Below are positions 28,101 through 35,713 of a stretch of DNA of 64,000 nucleotides, one piece after another. The stretch lies in assembly GCA_046565505.1 (NCBI GenBank), contig JBKHYJ010000079.1:62001-126000 (forward strand), read 5' to 3'. Every line of letters begins with the position of its first letter. Position 1 is the stretch's first letter. The position numbers and the translations under genes were made by a program. The notes under the pieces were generated by a model. It made no database searches. It was given only the letters and a program-made list of their open reading frames with translations, and was not told the DNA's origin. The stretch comes from JBKHYJ01 sp046565505. GTDB taxonomy: Bacteria > Acidobacteriota > Blastocatellia > UBA7656.

Positions 28101-29960
28101 AAGGCTATAAACGGTGATGTAGCACCAATCTTTTCGTTAGATCAGGATACTGAGTACATAATCAAGAAAAAGGCTAGTGATGATAGTAATCTAACTATAG
28201 AAATTCAAGATGCCATAGGAATGGTTGTGGGCAAGATTAGCGATCCTATATTTGGGTTGTTATCACAAGATCCTAACGATCGAGAAGCCGTATTAAAGAG
28301 GTTCCGATTTTGGTTTGATAGCAGGCAAGATGTTTTTGAGAAACAGATCAGCGAGATTATTGCAATTGAGGATCCTGTTAAGAGGATCAAGCATGTTGAC
28401 CCCTGGCGAAAACATTCAGCAGAAGTATTTTACAGAAACCTATATGAAAAAATTCGTACCTCGAAGGAGTTTGATTGGTCTGATTTACTACCTCCGTCCG
28501 CTGACGGATTGGTTCGCCATTTTCGCCTTGAAGCCCCCTTATATAATGGTAATGATTTCCATGCCATAATATCCCATTCGGCTCTTTTATTGCTTAGTGA
28601 AGAAGGGCTAGAGACTACACTATATCGATTGACCTGCTTACCTCTTAAAATACCTAAATTCGTATTAGAAGAGTTGGAAAAGCTGCCAAGTCTTGATAGA
28701 AATAACTTGCTAAAGAAACTCTCATCCCAATGTGCTTCGCCTGTTAGCAAGCTCCACTTGATTGATATAGGAATGCACTTGGCCTCTATAGATACTGGCG
28801 CGGTAGAGTTTGCCAAGTTAGCAATTACAGAATTATTCAATCAAGAGAAGGGGGGAGATGAGTTTCGTCTTTTCAAAGCTATTTTGGAATTTACAAACGA
28901 CGAATTTGGATACTGGGCCGAAACAAAAGATTGGCCTCCAATAATTCGACTGGTAATGGTTTGGGCACATACCAGTAAATTACATAATCTCTTCCATGCT
29001 GTTAATGTAATCCCAGATAAGCTAGCGGAAGGATTCGAATCACAAGATTCCCCCATTAGTATTGAAGTTCTATCGAGAGAGCCAGAATACTGGAACGATG
29101 TGCTACATCCTCATAGATTGAATCGGCCTGTATTCCTGATACACGCGGTTTCATACGTGCTTTTGCACCAAAGGCTAGAAGCACTTGGTGATCTCGATAT
29201 TGCAAGCCTGATTAGAGAAAAAGCATTTACTAAAGGCCCTGAAGGCAAATTCCCTGCAATACCTTTGCTTGTAGATCCCAATTTATTGACAGATAAACTG
29301 GGATCTTTTCTTGGTGGAGATAGAGGAGAACTACTTACCTCTGTATTAGGAGAAGAGGGGCGAATATTAAACTCTTCTAATCTCAAGAATAATGTCGAAC
29401 AGGCATTGGAAAGATTAAAAGTGGATGTTAGTGACTATTATGCCTGGGTAATAATTAGGGCTGTGCTTGGCGACATGCCTATATATTCAGAGTTTCAGGA
29501 AGATCTAAAAACGATTTTGGGAGGTATTGACCTTATTTCAATTTATCGGAACAAACCAACAATTGCCTTACAGTTTCTGTACTTGGCATCGAGCCAGTTG
29601 CCTTACTTCGGAGATGATAATCTTCGCTCTCGATATATAATGAATTTAATTCACCTTGCTAGGATGGAGGCAGGCAAAAAGAAAGATGATGCACAATCTT
29701 CAGAACATTTCTCAGTAACGGATAAAATTGACGGCTGGTTCAACATTGCACTTGCTCTTTCAATTCGACCTGGAGACCCCCGTAGCTCCAGTAAAGCTTT
29801 TGGTGAAATTATTCAGAGCTTGCTAACTGTAATGCCTTCTATTGCTGATCATATGGGTCATATAGTTTTGAAATTAGTTTTTGAGTTGCCACTGCGCCAA
29901 TTGCATGGTCTATGGCCTGTCTTATTGGCTACACGTAGCTTTCGAAAAGATCCTTTGTAG
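25101..29960 (+). CDS. Giant TPR protein with an internal PIN-like nuclease domain
   Basis: 1,619-residue protein. The ATG at 25,101 follows GGAG closely; an in-frame GTG lies 18 bases earlier. The N-terminal ~500 residues are TPR-like helices (ALDLLERSKKEF, AWNAGRAELCLNIL). Residues about 580-755 look like a PIN-fold segment: SKLFLIGNIASTLADADLLD, then VFIDPYYVQIL, and NDVLWIDDRLLNSYAHRDG followed by VPIITINEILWALRQQGELTEREYY. This matches the PIN domain of TPR/GreA-associated bacterial proteins. The first PIN acidic residue appears replaced, so nuclease activity is uncertain. The long C-terminus is helical with no recognised domain. It is translationally coupled to the DUF4062 protein. Confidence 0.7.
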   Translation: MTTTKAEEILALVLLYLKRDKPQDALDLLERSKKEFITIGAENLWKSWHGQALVAMGDASKVLEAAMHEADPTLRRNLKTLALREIASKNGDWEPLIAHLEESFEETGDGEFLLNLSYIKFQLSDWNYIADRVNQLILSIGTADAVRLSATAAWNAGRAELCLNILDQHKDVFSGGTLPGDMWRLRVDCQVKMGALSAAVIEAEELVRKESSTVNIITLMDAQARKGDLKGIVLTSRLLLPKSDVQPIYLLKAARFVQFEDPELAKEFWRRVKGAALEKPSLLAEALGIGYQLGLDAEMRPLVERMQTYAEKGEGPFKFFRLTEVRSRLEKHSENLNELNRMYDAGEIPIHLFSQSVNVPLVEILHGIPQQNRAEQNPHHQLRVYTRYGGRSIQKDITEFLRNKRLHLDITSILLAQDLGVLEKVERCFKPLRISPNLQTALIAQRDSLRPNQQRRIETYKRIDSILGSGKAQLIPEAIESPDKLDDLKKKMEPAWVATLIRAQEECGFVVDYLPLTTNDLDHEPIILPVEFQRRVINCRAIVESLRANGPLSPSVFHQKIEALGYEGTKDLSTTVPPLRSKLFLIGNIASTLADADLLDLVCNEFDVFIDPYYVQILRNSLRGQEYYLKLEKWLGRLEDQIREGLDTGVYECVSISGDLLAEGAEREEIDNLDFLTLRELLLFSPEENDVLWIDDRLLNSYAHRDGVPIITINEILWALRQQGELTEREYYDALLNLRSGNIRYIPIDSKEILYHLYQAQVQNSTVAETNELLILRKYLAACLLDTERLQRIPILERVSNKTGELPFVQGVVTTIADALVTVWTENEKDIDTLEARANYLLNNFFTGIFGTRHFLPKDDTQNDGIDLIGFDIGSLFGQGISLAGKVGPKDSPRRRQFFSWLQKRMALHRLKADPGAIIAAARTLRTLIGTTTARQTEKAEDESFLRLIFQGFFLDLPKQLTDELKLNPEIMDWIGISLVDSVQYDKLVFSASDFWVAVKKAINGDVAPIFSLDQDTEYIIKKKASDDSNLTIEIQDAIGMVVGKISDPIFGLLSQDPNDREAVLKRFRFWFDSRQDVFEKQISEIIAIEDPVKRIKHVDPWRKHSAEVFYRNLYEKIRTSKEFDWSDLLPPSADGLVRHFRLEAPLYNGNDFHAIISHSALLLLSEEGLETTLYRLTCLPLKIPKFVLEELEKLPSLDRNNLLKKLSSQCASPVSKLHLIDIGMHLASIDTGAVEFAKLAITELFNQEKGGDEFRLFKAILEFTNDEFGYWAETKDWPPIIRLVMVWAHTSKLHNLFHAVNVIPDKLAEGFESQDSPISIEVLSREPEYWNDVLHPHRLNRPVFLIHAVSYVLLHQRLEALGDLDIASLIREKAFTKGPEGKFPAIPLLVDPNLLTDKLGSFLGGDRGELLTSVLGEEGRILNSSNLKNNVEQALERLKVDVSDYYAWVIIRAVLGDMPIYSEFQEDLKTILGGIDLISIYRNKPTIALQFLYLASSQLPYFGDDNLRSRYIMNLIHLARMEAGKKKDDAQSSEHFSVTDKIDGWFNIALALSIRPGDPRSSSKAFGEIIQSLLTVMPSIADHMGHIVLKLVFELPLRQLHGLWPVLLATRSFRKDPL

Positions 29961-30371
29961 AGTGAAGGGTGGCACTGTATTAACCTAAGTATATGCACAG
30001 GTAAAGGGGCTGGATCATACTGTTCATTACAATTCATTGATCCATTTGATGATTTCAAGAGCTAAAGTGTGGAGCGCACCCCTAATCGAGAAAATCATTT
30101 AGGGTGATAGTGGTTGGACCTTTAGCTGCTCGAACTCCACTGGCGGCACCTAGCCCTCAATCAGGGAGAAATTCCTATAGACGCCCAGAGTATTACCATT
30201 TATTGCCTGACGAATGACATTTTTTAAAAGCTCTTCATCACACCATACCTTCAGCAGCAACGACCGCAACCGTCTGTATATGGCTAGGCAGCAGGGTTGC
30301 CCCTTAATAAGACTATATTCATGAAAAGCAGATTTACTTTAAGCTCATTCTAGGGCAGATTCTCTTTTCAC
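29961..30371. other. Right-end non-coding region of the element
   Basis: AT-rich stretch after the giant gene. An imperfect hairpin (ACCCCTAA ... TTTAGGGT near 30,077-30,105) could end transcription. No reading frame with a credible start was found. This is probably the inner part of the transposon right end. Confidence 0.45.
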
Positions 30372-30388
30372 AGTGGCCATCTTCTACT
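30372..30388 (-). repeat. Right-end internal repeat copy 2
   Basis: AGTGGCCATCTTCTACT, identical over 17 bases to the copy 63 bp further right. Lies 97-113 bases from the right tip of the element. Confidence 0.7.
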
Positions 30389-30434
30389 GATAAAGGTCTG
30401 ATCAGGTAAAGATTAGTCGTGTTGATAAAATAAA

Positions 30435-30451
30435 AGTGGCCATCTTCTACT
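30435..30451 (-). repeat. Right-end internal repeat copy 1
   Basis: AGTGGCCATCTTCTACT, 34-50 bases from the right tip. Together with the other copy and the left-end relatives it forms a set of likely transposase-binding sites. Confidence 0.7.
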
Positions 30452-30472
30452 ATCAATAGCGGAAAAATTGTT

Positions 30473-30484
30473 CTAATAATCACA
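30473..30484 (-). repeat. Right terminal inverted repeat
   Basis: CTAATAATCACA, exact complement of the left end; followed by the target duplication CTCTA. Confidence 0.85.
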
Positions 30485-30629
30485 CTCTATTCTATAAGGG
30501 CCAGCCGCGCGGGGCCAGTTGCCGGGAGGGTTGAAGGCGGAACGCTCTAAAACGGTCAGGCGTGCGTGACGGTGAAGCGACCCCGCGGCTTCCCGTCTTC
30601 CGCCCGGCCGCTCTTCCCTTTATCTTATG

Positions 30630-32825
30630 TTACGGCTTGCCGCGCAGCTCGCGCGCCTTTTGGTACTCGCGGTTGGCCTCCTGTTGCATCCCCTGGCTGT
30701 ATAGCGCATGGCCCAGCCTCGTGTGCAGGGAATCGTCATCGGGCTTCAGCGCGACCGCCTTACGGAAAGCTTCAGCCGCGCGCTGCCACTGCTGCCGCGT
30801 GAAGTATTCGTCGCCCAGGGCGACAATAAAAACAAGGTTCGACGGGTCGAGCGCGGCCGCCTGCTCCAATTCTGAAAGGCTTGCCTCGCCCTGCTGGCTT
30901 CGGTAAATGAGCGCGAGGTTGTAATGAGGAGTTGCCCACTTGGCGTCAAGCTCTACGGCCCGCTTGAAAGCGCGCTCTGCGCGGTAGGTGTCTAGCTTGC
31001 CCTGATAAAGAAGCCCCATCGCATTCTCTACGCAGGCGAGCTTGGCGCTCTGCACCTGGGCCAGCGCCCTCTCTGCTTCGTCGTAAAACTGCAAAGCAAT
31101 GAGCGCCTGCGCCGCGCTCAGCTTTTCATAGGCCGTAAGTTCGCGGGTCTCCGGCATCAGAGACCGCGCGCGACCGAGCGCCTGCCCCGCGCGTTTGAAA
31201 TCGTCCACTTTATCGGCGATGTTGTCGGCCCGCACGTCTCCGCCGACTATCGAACGCCCATACGATGCGAGCGCCTCGGCAAGCAAAGGCTTTAATCGAG
31301 CCACATCGGCCTGTGCGCCCTGGTCTGATGCGAGGCGCTGGTACAAATCCCATGCGCTGGCGCTCTTCGGCTCGAATAGATTCTTAGACGTAATGGCCGC
31401 CTCTAGCTGAAGAATAAGAGGCGGCGGCGCCGCTTCCGATCTTGAAACTGTGATTGAAGTTTCAATCCCCCCCGGTTGAGCATTGCCTCGCTCTTCGCGG
31501 ACCGTCGCGGGGGTTGGCGGAATGACTGCCGGTTTAGGAGGCGACGTGCTTGCGGCCGCCGCGTCTTTATTGACGGACTCGAACCGTGGAGCTGCGGCCG
31601 CCCCGGTCGCAGCCATCTCGCGGTCCTCACGCTGGACCGGGGGCATAGCCGGCGCGGGGCGGGCTGCGGGTGTAAGAACAGATTCTTTCGGACGCGCGGC
31701 TACAGTGCTCTCGCCTGCGTCCTTCCTCTTATTAAGATCGGGGCCCGGCTTAGTCGCGGAGGTGTCTTTCGCGATAAGGGTCGGATGTCCGGTCACCTCT
31801 GTTCGGCCCGGGGCGGTTGAAGAAGCCGAAGGCGGCGCGACGGCCGATTCAGACGGAGGCTTATTCTGTATGACGGCTTTAGCCGAGACGGCCGGTTGAG
31901 GCTGGCCCGACTTGATTACAGGGTCACCTTTCGCGGCGGCGACGGAAGTCGCGGTCTGCCGCCCTGCACGGGTCAATGTAATCTGAGCCAGTGCCGACTC
32001 GCCCCGCCACGGGTGCTGTTTGTTGGAGGTATCTTCGGCCACCCGCGCGGATAAAAAATCGAAAAGCTCATCGGCGGCGACCACCCCATCGGCGTTTCGG
32101 TCCGCGCCTCCGGCCAGCGCGTCTATGAGATGTTTGGTGAAGACGCCATGTCCGTCCCACCTCTGCCCCTCGCGGGAAAATTCTCCGGGGCCGCTCGCGA
32201 TTATCGCCGACGCCCCGGCGCGCAAGTTTGCGAGATGACTGAAAGCCTGCGTGAATGCCGTGGCCGTCGCGGCTCCCCCCTTGTCGGGGTCGAAGAAGTC
32301 TCTGCGCGCGGCGTCTGCCAGAACCAACACCTGCCGCGAATTAACCCTCCGCGCAAGCGCTTGATTGATGTCGCTAACCGACAGCGCGCTGCCATACAGG
32401 TCTTTCGGGTCGGAGTCATAACCGAGCAGGTAGGCTTCCCCGAACTCCTGCTCGTACACGCCGTGGCCGGAAAAGAAGATCAGGACCGTGTCCGCCTTGC
32501 CGGCCGAGCGCGCGGCCCAGTTGCCTATGGCAGACTTGATTGAAGCGACGGTCGCGGCCGGCCCGGTGAGCAGCCGAACATTGTCCGGCCTTACGCCGCC
32601 CTTTTTGATCGCTTCCGCGAACATGATCGCGTCGCGGTCCGCGAATTGTAACTGCTGCCCGCCGGGCACTTTCGGATACTTGGAAATACCCACGACCACG
32701 GCCCACGTCTCAGGCTCTTTAGCAGCACCCGCGTCATTCTGCGCGGGCGAGCCGGCCGCGGCGGTGAGCAGAACGGAGAGCGCCGCCAGCATTCGCAATC
32801 TTAACTTCATCGGGATTGTTTCCAT
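30630..32825 (-). CDS. Exported caspase-fold protein with TPR tail, catalytic Cys missing
   Basis: Signal peptide (about residues 6-29), then a peptidase C14/caspase-like domain: WAVVVGISKYP at about 41, FFSGHG with the catalytic His at about 121, then LVLADAARRDFF where the active-site Cys (usual motif DACRSG) is replaced by Ala at about 173. A Pro/Ala-rich linker (about 300-470) leads into TPR repeats at the C-terminus (LDTYRAERAFKRAVELDAKWATPHYNLAL). Loss of the nucleophile implies a pseudo-protease scaffold. A second ATG five codons on is an equally possible start. Codon use and GC fit the host chromosome. Confidence 0.8.
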   Translation of the reverse strand: METIPMKLRLRMLAALSVLLTAAAGSPAQNDAGAAKEPETWAVVVGISKYPKVPGGQQLQFADRDAIMFAEAIKKGGVRPDNVRLLTGPAATVASIKSAIGNWAARSAGKADTVLIFFSGHGVYEQEFGEAYLLGYDSDPKDLYGSALSVSDINQALARRVNSRQVLVLADAARRDFFDPDKGGAATATAFTQAFSHLANLRAGASAIIASGPGEFSREGQRWDGHGVFTKHLIDALAGGADRNADGVVAADELFDFLSARVAEDTSNKQHPWRGESALAQITLTRAGRQTATSVAAAKGDPVIKSGQPQPAVSAKAVIQNKPPSESAVAPPSASSTAPGRTEVTGHPTLIAKDTSATKPGPDLNKRKDAGESTVAARPKESVLTPAARPAPAMPPVQREDREMAATGAAAAPRFESVNKDAAAASTSPPKPAVIPPTPATVREERGNAQPGGIETSITVSRSEAAPPPLILQLEAAITSKNLFEPKSASAWDLYQRLASDQGAQADVARLKPLLAEALASYGRSIVGGDVRADNIADKVDDFKRAGQALGRARSLMPETRELTAYEKLSAAQALIALQFYDEAERALAQVQSAKLACVENAMGLLYQGKLDTYRAERAFKRAVELDAKWATPHYNLALIYRSQQGEASLSELEQAAALDPSNLVFIVALGDEYFTRQQWQRAAEAFRKAVALKPDDDSLHTRLGHALYSQGMQQEANREYQKARELRGKP

Positions 32826-32841
32826 CGTCCGGCAGAAGGGA

Positions 32842-32882
32842 AAGGGCGCAACCTCCTACGACTCGTAGAGGCTTGCGCCCTT
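32842..32882 (-). terminator. Long hairpin terminator between STAS and caspase-like genes
   Basis: AAGGGCGCAA pairs with TTGCGCCCTT, with an inner CTACG/CGTAG stem. On the minus strand it is followed by TTCCCTTC. It lies just past the STAS gene and upstream of the caspase-like gene, so it separates the two units. Confidence 0.6.
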
Positions 32883-32910
32883 CGTCATTTCAACGGCCGT
32901 CAGCCTCGTT

Positions 32911-33270
32911 TCAGGCCGGCGTTTGGTTGAAGCTCGAAACAGCTTCTTGCTCGTTGTCGAACGTTTGGAAGACGGTCAGCAGCTTGGTGATCATCAGGAG
33001 GTCCTGGATCTTTTTCGTCAGGTTCAGAAGCTTCAACTGCCCGCCGTTGTTATTCGTAGTAGTATAAGAGCTGACCAACTCGCCAATGCCTGAGCTATCA
33101 ACATAGGACACGTCTCCGAGGTTAAGCAGTAGCTTCTTTTTGCCTTCGTCGAGCAACCGTTTCACGGTCTCTCTCAGTTGTACGCTGCCCTCGCCGATAG
33201 TTATTTTGCCCGATAGGTCGAGTATCGTGACATCGGCCGCCTGCCGCTCCTTAATGTTAAGCTGAGCCAT
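32911..33270 (-). CDS. STAS-domain anti-sigma factor antagonist
   Basis: Single STAS domain, 119 residues, like SpoIIAA/RsbV. The phosphorylated serine motif is VDSSGIGEL (about residues 58-66). In partner-switching systems the unphosphorylated protein binds the anti-sigma kinase and releases the sigma factor; the upstream kinase is the likely partner. AAAGGAGAAG precedes the ATG. Cytoplasmic. Confidence 0.88.
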   Translation of the reverse strand: MAQLNIKERQAADVTILDLSGKITIGEGSVQLRETVKRLLDEGKKKLLLNLGDVSYVDSSGIGELVSSYTTTNNNGGQLKLLNLTKKIQDLLMITKLLTVFQTFDNEQEAVSSFNQTPA

Positions 33271-33303
33271 TGTACTTCTCCTTTTAGTCCTTTGAATTTG
33301 TTA

Positions 33304-33723
33304 TTAGGATTTTTGCTTCCGTTTCTTCATCTTCACAACGCTGCCGCCCTCGGAATGGATCGAGTGCTCCACCTCGTCCATGAAAGTGCGCATGTAAAAG
33401 ATGCCGCGGCCGCTGGGGTTGAGGAGGTTATCCGAGTTCGTGGGGTCCGGCAGCTTGGATGGGTCGAACCCTTCGCCGTAGTCTCTGACGTAAACGATCA
33501 AAGCATCCTGTTCGGTTACGAATCGAACATCGACTTTTTTATCATTGGCGTTCTTATTGCCGTGCGTTATGGCGTTGATGACCGCTTCATGGACCGCCAG
33601 CTCTATCCAACTGGCATCGTCTTCATCAAAGCCCATTTTAGCGGTGACGTTCTTGGTTTGCGAGGCGACCAAGTCAACGAATTCTAAGCTGCTGTCGATT
33701 GAAAGCTCGATGGTTTCCGTCAT
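33304..33723 (-). CDS. RsbW/SpoIIAB-like serine kinase / anti-sigma factor
   Basis: Small GHKL-fold kinase. HATPase motifs are the N-box ELAVHEAVINAITHGN and the G1 box VRDYGEGFDPS, with GRGIFYMR as the second glycine box. In this family the protein phosphorylates a STAS partner and can sequester a sigma factor. It is upstream of the STAS gene by 33 bp in one operon. The frame is open further upstream; starts at 33,723 (MTETIEL) or 33,759 are both plausible, and the former fits the domain boundary. No sigma gene is adjacent. Confidence 0.85.
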   Translation of the reverse strand: MTETIELSIDSSLEFVDLVASQTKNVTAKMGFDEDDASWIELAVHEAVINAITHGNKNANDKKVDVRFVTEQDALIVYVRDYGEGFDPSKLPDPTNSDNLLNPSGRGIFYMRTFMDEVEHSIHSEGGSVVKMKKRKQKS

Positions 33724-33829
33724 CGGCGAACGGGATGCCTTTCTTCTAAACCTAGTCATTTTGAAGTGCGCTATTTGACAAGTCAGGTAGTCACAAGGCG
33801 CGTCATTGTGTAACATGCCGGAAGTTGTG

Positions 33830-35164
33830 ATGTCAAGATCAATAAAAATTGAGGGCCCCGGCTCTATCAAAGGGGCGGCCTCGGTCCCGGGAGACAAATC
33901 AATTTCGCACCGCGTGGCGATGCTGGCTTCGGCCGCCAGCGGCGCTTCTACGGTCCGCGGGTTCGCGACGAGCGCCGATTGCCTCGCTACGCTCGACTGC
34001 GTGCAAAGACTGGGCGTCCGCGTGGACCGGCGCGCAAACGCCGTGACGATTCATGGCGTTGGACTGAACGGGTATCGCCCGCCGCAAGCGCGCGTAAGTC
34101 TTTACGCTGCGAATTCAGGATCGACTATTCGCATGCTGAGCGGGTTGCTGGCGGCCCAAAGCTTTACGTCCGTCATAGATGGCGACGCGAGCCTCAGGCG
34201 CCGGCCGATGTCGCGCATCATAGAGCCTTTGACTGCTATGGGGGCACGGATCGGCGCGAGGGAAGGCAGGTTCGCCCCGCTAGTGATAGAGGGCGGCAGG
34301 CTGAAACCCATCGAGCATGCGAGCAACGTCGCGAGCGCCCAGGTGAAAACCTGTATCCTGCTCGCGGGATTGTATGCCGACGGCCGAACTCTTTTCACGG
34401 AGCCTGCCCCCTCGCGCAATCACACGGAGCTAATGCTGAAGGAATTCGGCGCGCGAGTAGAATGCCGCCCCGCGCCGAGCAATTCGATAATCATAGAAGG
34501 CGGACATGAGTTAACGCCCGTCGATTATCAAGTGCCGGGCGATATGTCATCGGCCGCTTTCCTTGTGGCGGCCACGGCCATGTTGCCGGACTCGGCCATC
34601 GTCATCCGAGATGTCAGTCTTAACCCGACCCGCCGCGCCTTCCTCGACATTTTGAATGCGCTCGGGGCGAGCGTAGAGGAACGGAACGTCAGCGTGAGAC
34701 ATGCGGAGCCGGTTGGGGACCTTCACGTCGCAAGCGTCCGGTTGAAAACAGGCGGGCCGGCAATGACGCTGGCCGGAGAGATCATTCCCAACATCATCGA
34801 CGAAATCCCTATACTCGCGGTCGTGGGCACTCAGGTTGACGGAAGAATCGAAGTCCGTCAGGCCGGAGAGCTGCGCATCAAAGAGAGCGATAGGATCAGA
34901 ACTATAGTTGATGGGGTGAGGGCGCTCGGGGGTGTGATCGAAGAGTTTGAAGATGGCTTCGCGGTGGAAGGCCCGCAGCGGCTAAAGGGCGGCCGCGTAG
35001 AGACGGAAAACGACCACCGGATAGCTATGGCCTTTTCAATCGCCGGGCTGGCCGCGGAGGGGGCGACGGAGATTCTCGACGCCGACTGCGCGGCCGTGTC
35101 GTTTCCAGAGTTCTACGATTTACTTAATGCGCTCTCAGGCGGCAATCACATCACCCGACCCTAA
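33830..35164 (+). CDS. aroA: 3-phosphoshikimate 1-carboxyvinyltransferase (EPSP synthase)
   Basis: Sixth step of the shikimate pathway: joins PEP to shikimate 3-phosphate. Motifs: SVPGDKSISHRVAMLASAASG near the N-terminus, NSGSTIRMLSG, DGDASLRRRPM, the conserved KESDRI (RIKESDRIRT) and NDHRIAMAFSIAGL near the C-terminus. Length about 445 aa is normal. An upstream in-frame ATG at 33,815 is an alternative start. It is followed 30 bp later by the shikimate kinase gene and shares a divergent upstream region with the anti-sigma kinase. Confidence 0.95.
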   Translation: MSRSIKIEGPGSIKGAASVPGDKSISHRVAMLASAASGASTVRGFATSADCLATLDCVQRLGVRVDRRANAVTIHGVGLNGYRPPQARVSLYAANSGSTIRMLSGLLAAQSFTSVIDGDASLRRRPMSRIIEPLTAMGARIGAREGRFAPLVIEGGRLKPIEHASNVASAQVKTCILLAGLYADGRTLFTEPAPSRNHTELMLKEFGARVECRPAPSNSIIIEGGHELTPVDYQVPGDMSSAAFLVAATAMLPDSAIVIRDVSLNPTRRAFLDILNALGASVEERNVSVRHAEPVGDLHVASVRLKTGGPAMTLAGEIIPNIIDEIPILAVVGTQVDGRIEVRQAGELRIKESDRIRTIVDGVRALGGVIEEFEDGFAVEGPQRLKGGRVETENDHRIAMAFSIAGLAAEGATEILDADCAAVSFPEFYDLLNALSGGNHITRP

Positions 35165-35194
35165 GTGGGCCACAATACCGAATCAGGATGCGGG

Positions 35195-35713
35195 ATGAAA
35201 GGCTACGCGCCGATATTTTTGGTCGGGTTCATGGGGGCGGGGAAGACGACCGTCGGCCGCGCCCTCGCGCGCCAGCTCGGCTTCGCCTTCATCGACCTGG
35301 ACGAGGTGATTGAAGAGCGGGCCGGGAAATCTATCCCGGAAATCTTTTCAGAATCCGGCGAAGTCGAGTTCCGCCGCAGGGAGACGGCGGCCATTCGATC
35401 TTGTCGTGATTATCGCGACGTAGTCATAGCTCTAGGCGGCGGGGCTTACGTCTCGGAAACGAACCGAGACATGCTGCGCGGACTTGGCAAGACTGTCTGG
35501 CTCGATTGCGGGGTAGACACTTGCCTTGCGAGAATCCAGAACGGCGCGTCGAGGCCGCTTCTCGGCGGAGAGCGAGAGATGAGAGCGCTTCTTGAAAAAA
35601 GGCTGCCCGCCTACGCGCTCGCCGACTTCGCCGTGAAATCCGAATCACGCGCCCCCGACGAGATCGCGTCCGAGATAGTAAATCTCATAATCGAACGAGA
35701 ATCCATCGCCTAG
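35195..35713 (+). CDS. aroK: Shikimate kinase
   Basis: Fifth step of the shikimate pathway, ATP-dependent phosphorylation of shikimate. Walker A GFMGAGKTTVG, the substrate-binding DLDEVIEERAG, the GEVEFRRRE motif, ALGGGAY (Walker B-like) and the LID segment RPLLGGEREM are all present. The ATG at 35,195 is preferred to an in-frame GTG right after the aroA stop, because CAGGATG lies upstream and the protein then has family-normal length (172 aa). It converges on the RqcH-like gene with a four-base overlap. Confidence 0.93.
   Translation: MKGYAPIFLVGFMGAGKTTVGRALARQLGFAFIDLDEVIEERAGKSIPEIFSESGEVEFRRRETAAIRSCRDYRDVVIALGGGAYVSETNRDMLRGLGKTVWLDCGVDTCLARIQNGASRPLLGGEREMRALLEKRLPAYALADFAVKSESRAPDEIASEIVNLIIERESIA

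Larger units (their letters stand above)
18143..30484. mobile_element. 12.3-kb transposon-like element with 12-bp TIRs and 5-bp TSD
   Basis: The left end reads TGTGATTATTAG inward from 18,143. The right end is its exact complement, CTAATAATCACA, ending at 30,484. The five bases outside each end are identical (CTCTA at 18,138-18,142 and at 30,485-30,489), a target-site duplication. TGT...ACA ends with 5-bp duplications and extra internal end repeats are the hallmark of elements moved by TnsB/TniA/MuA-type DDE transposases. Inside, composition drops sharply in GC. No transposase, TnsC-like ATPase or resolvase is visible, so it would need a transposase supplied in trans. Cargo: pentapeptide protein, prolyl oligopeptidase, DUF4062 protein and TPR/PIN-like protein. 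Confidence 0.85.

Noticed and set aside
30077..30105. Intrinsic terminator after the giant gene
   Set aside because: The stem is imperfect and no T-run follows; I mention it only within the non-coding region.
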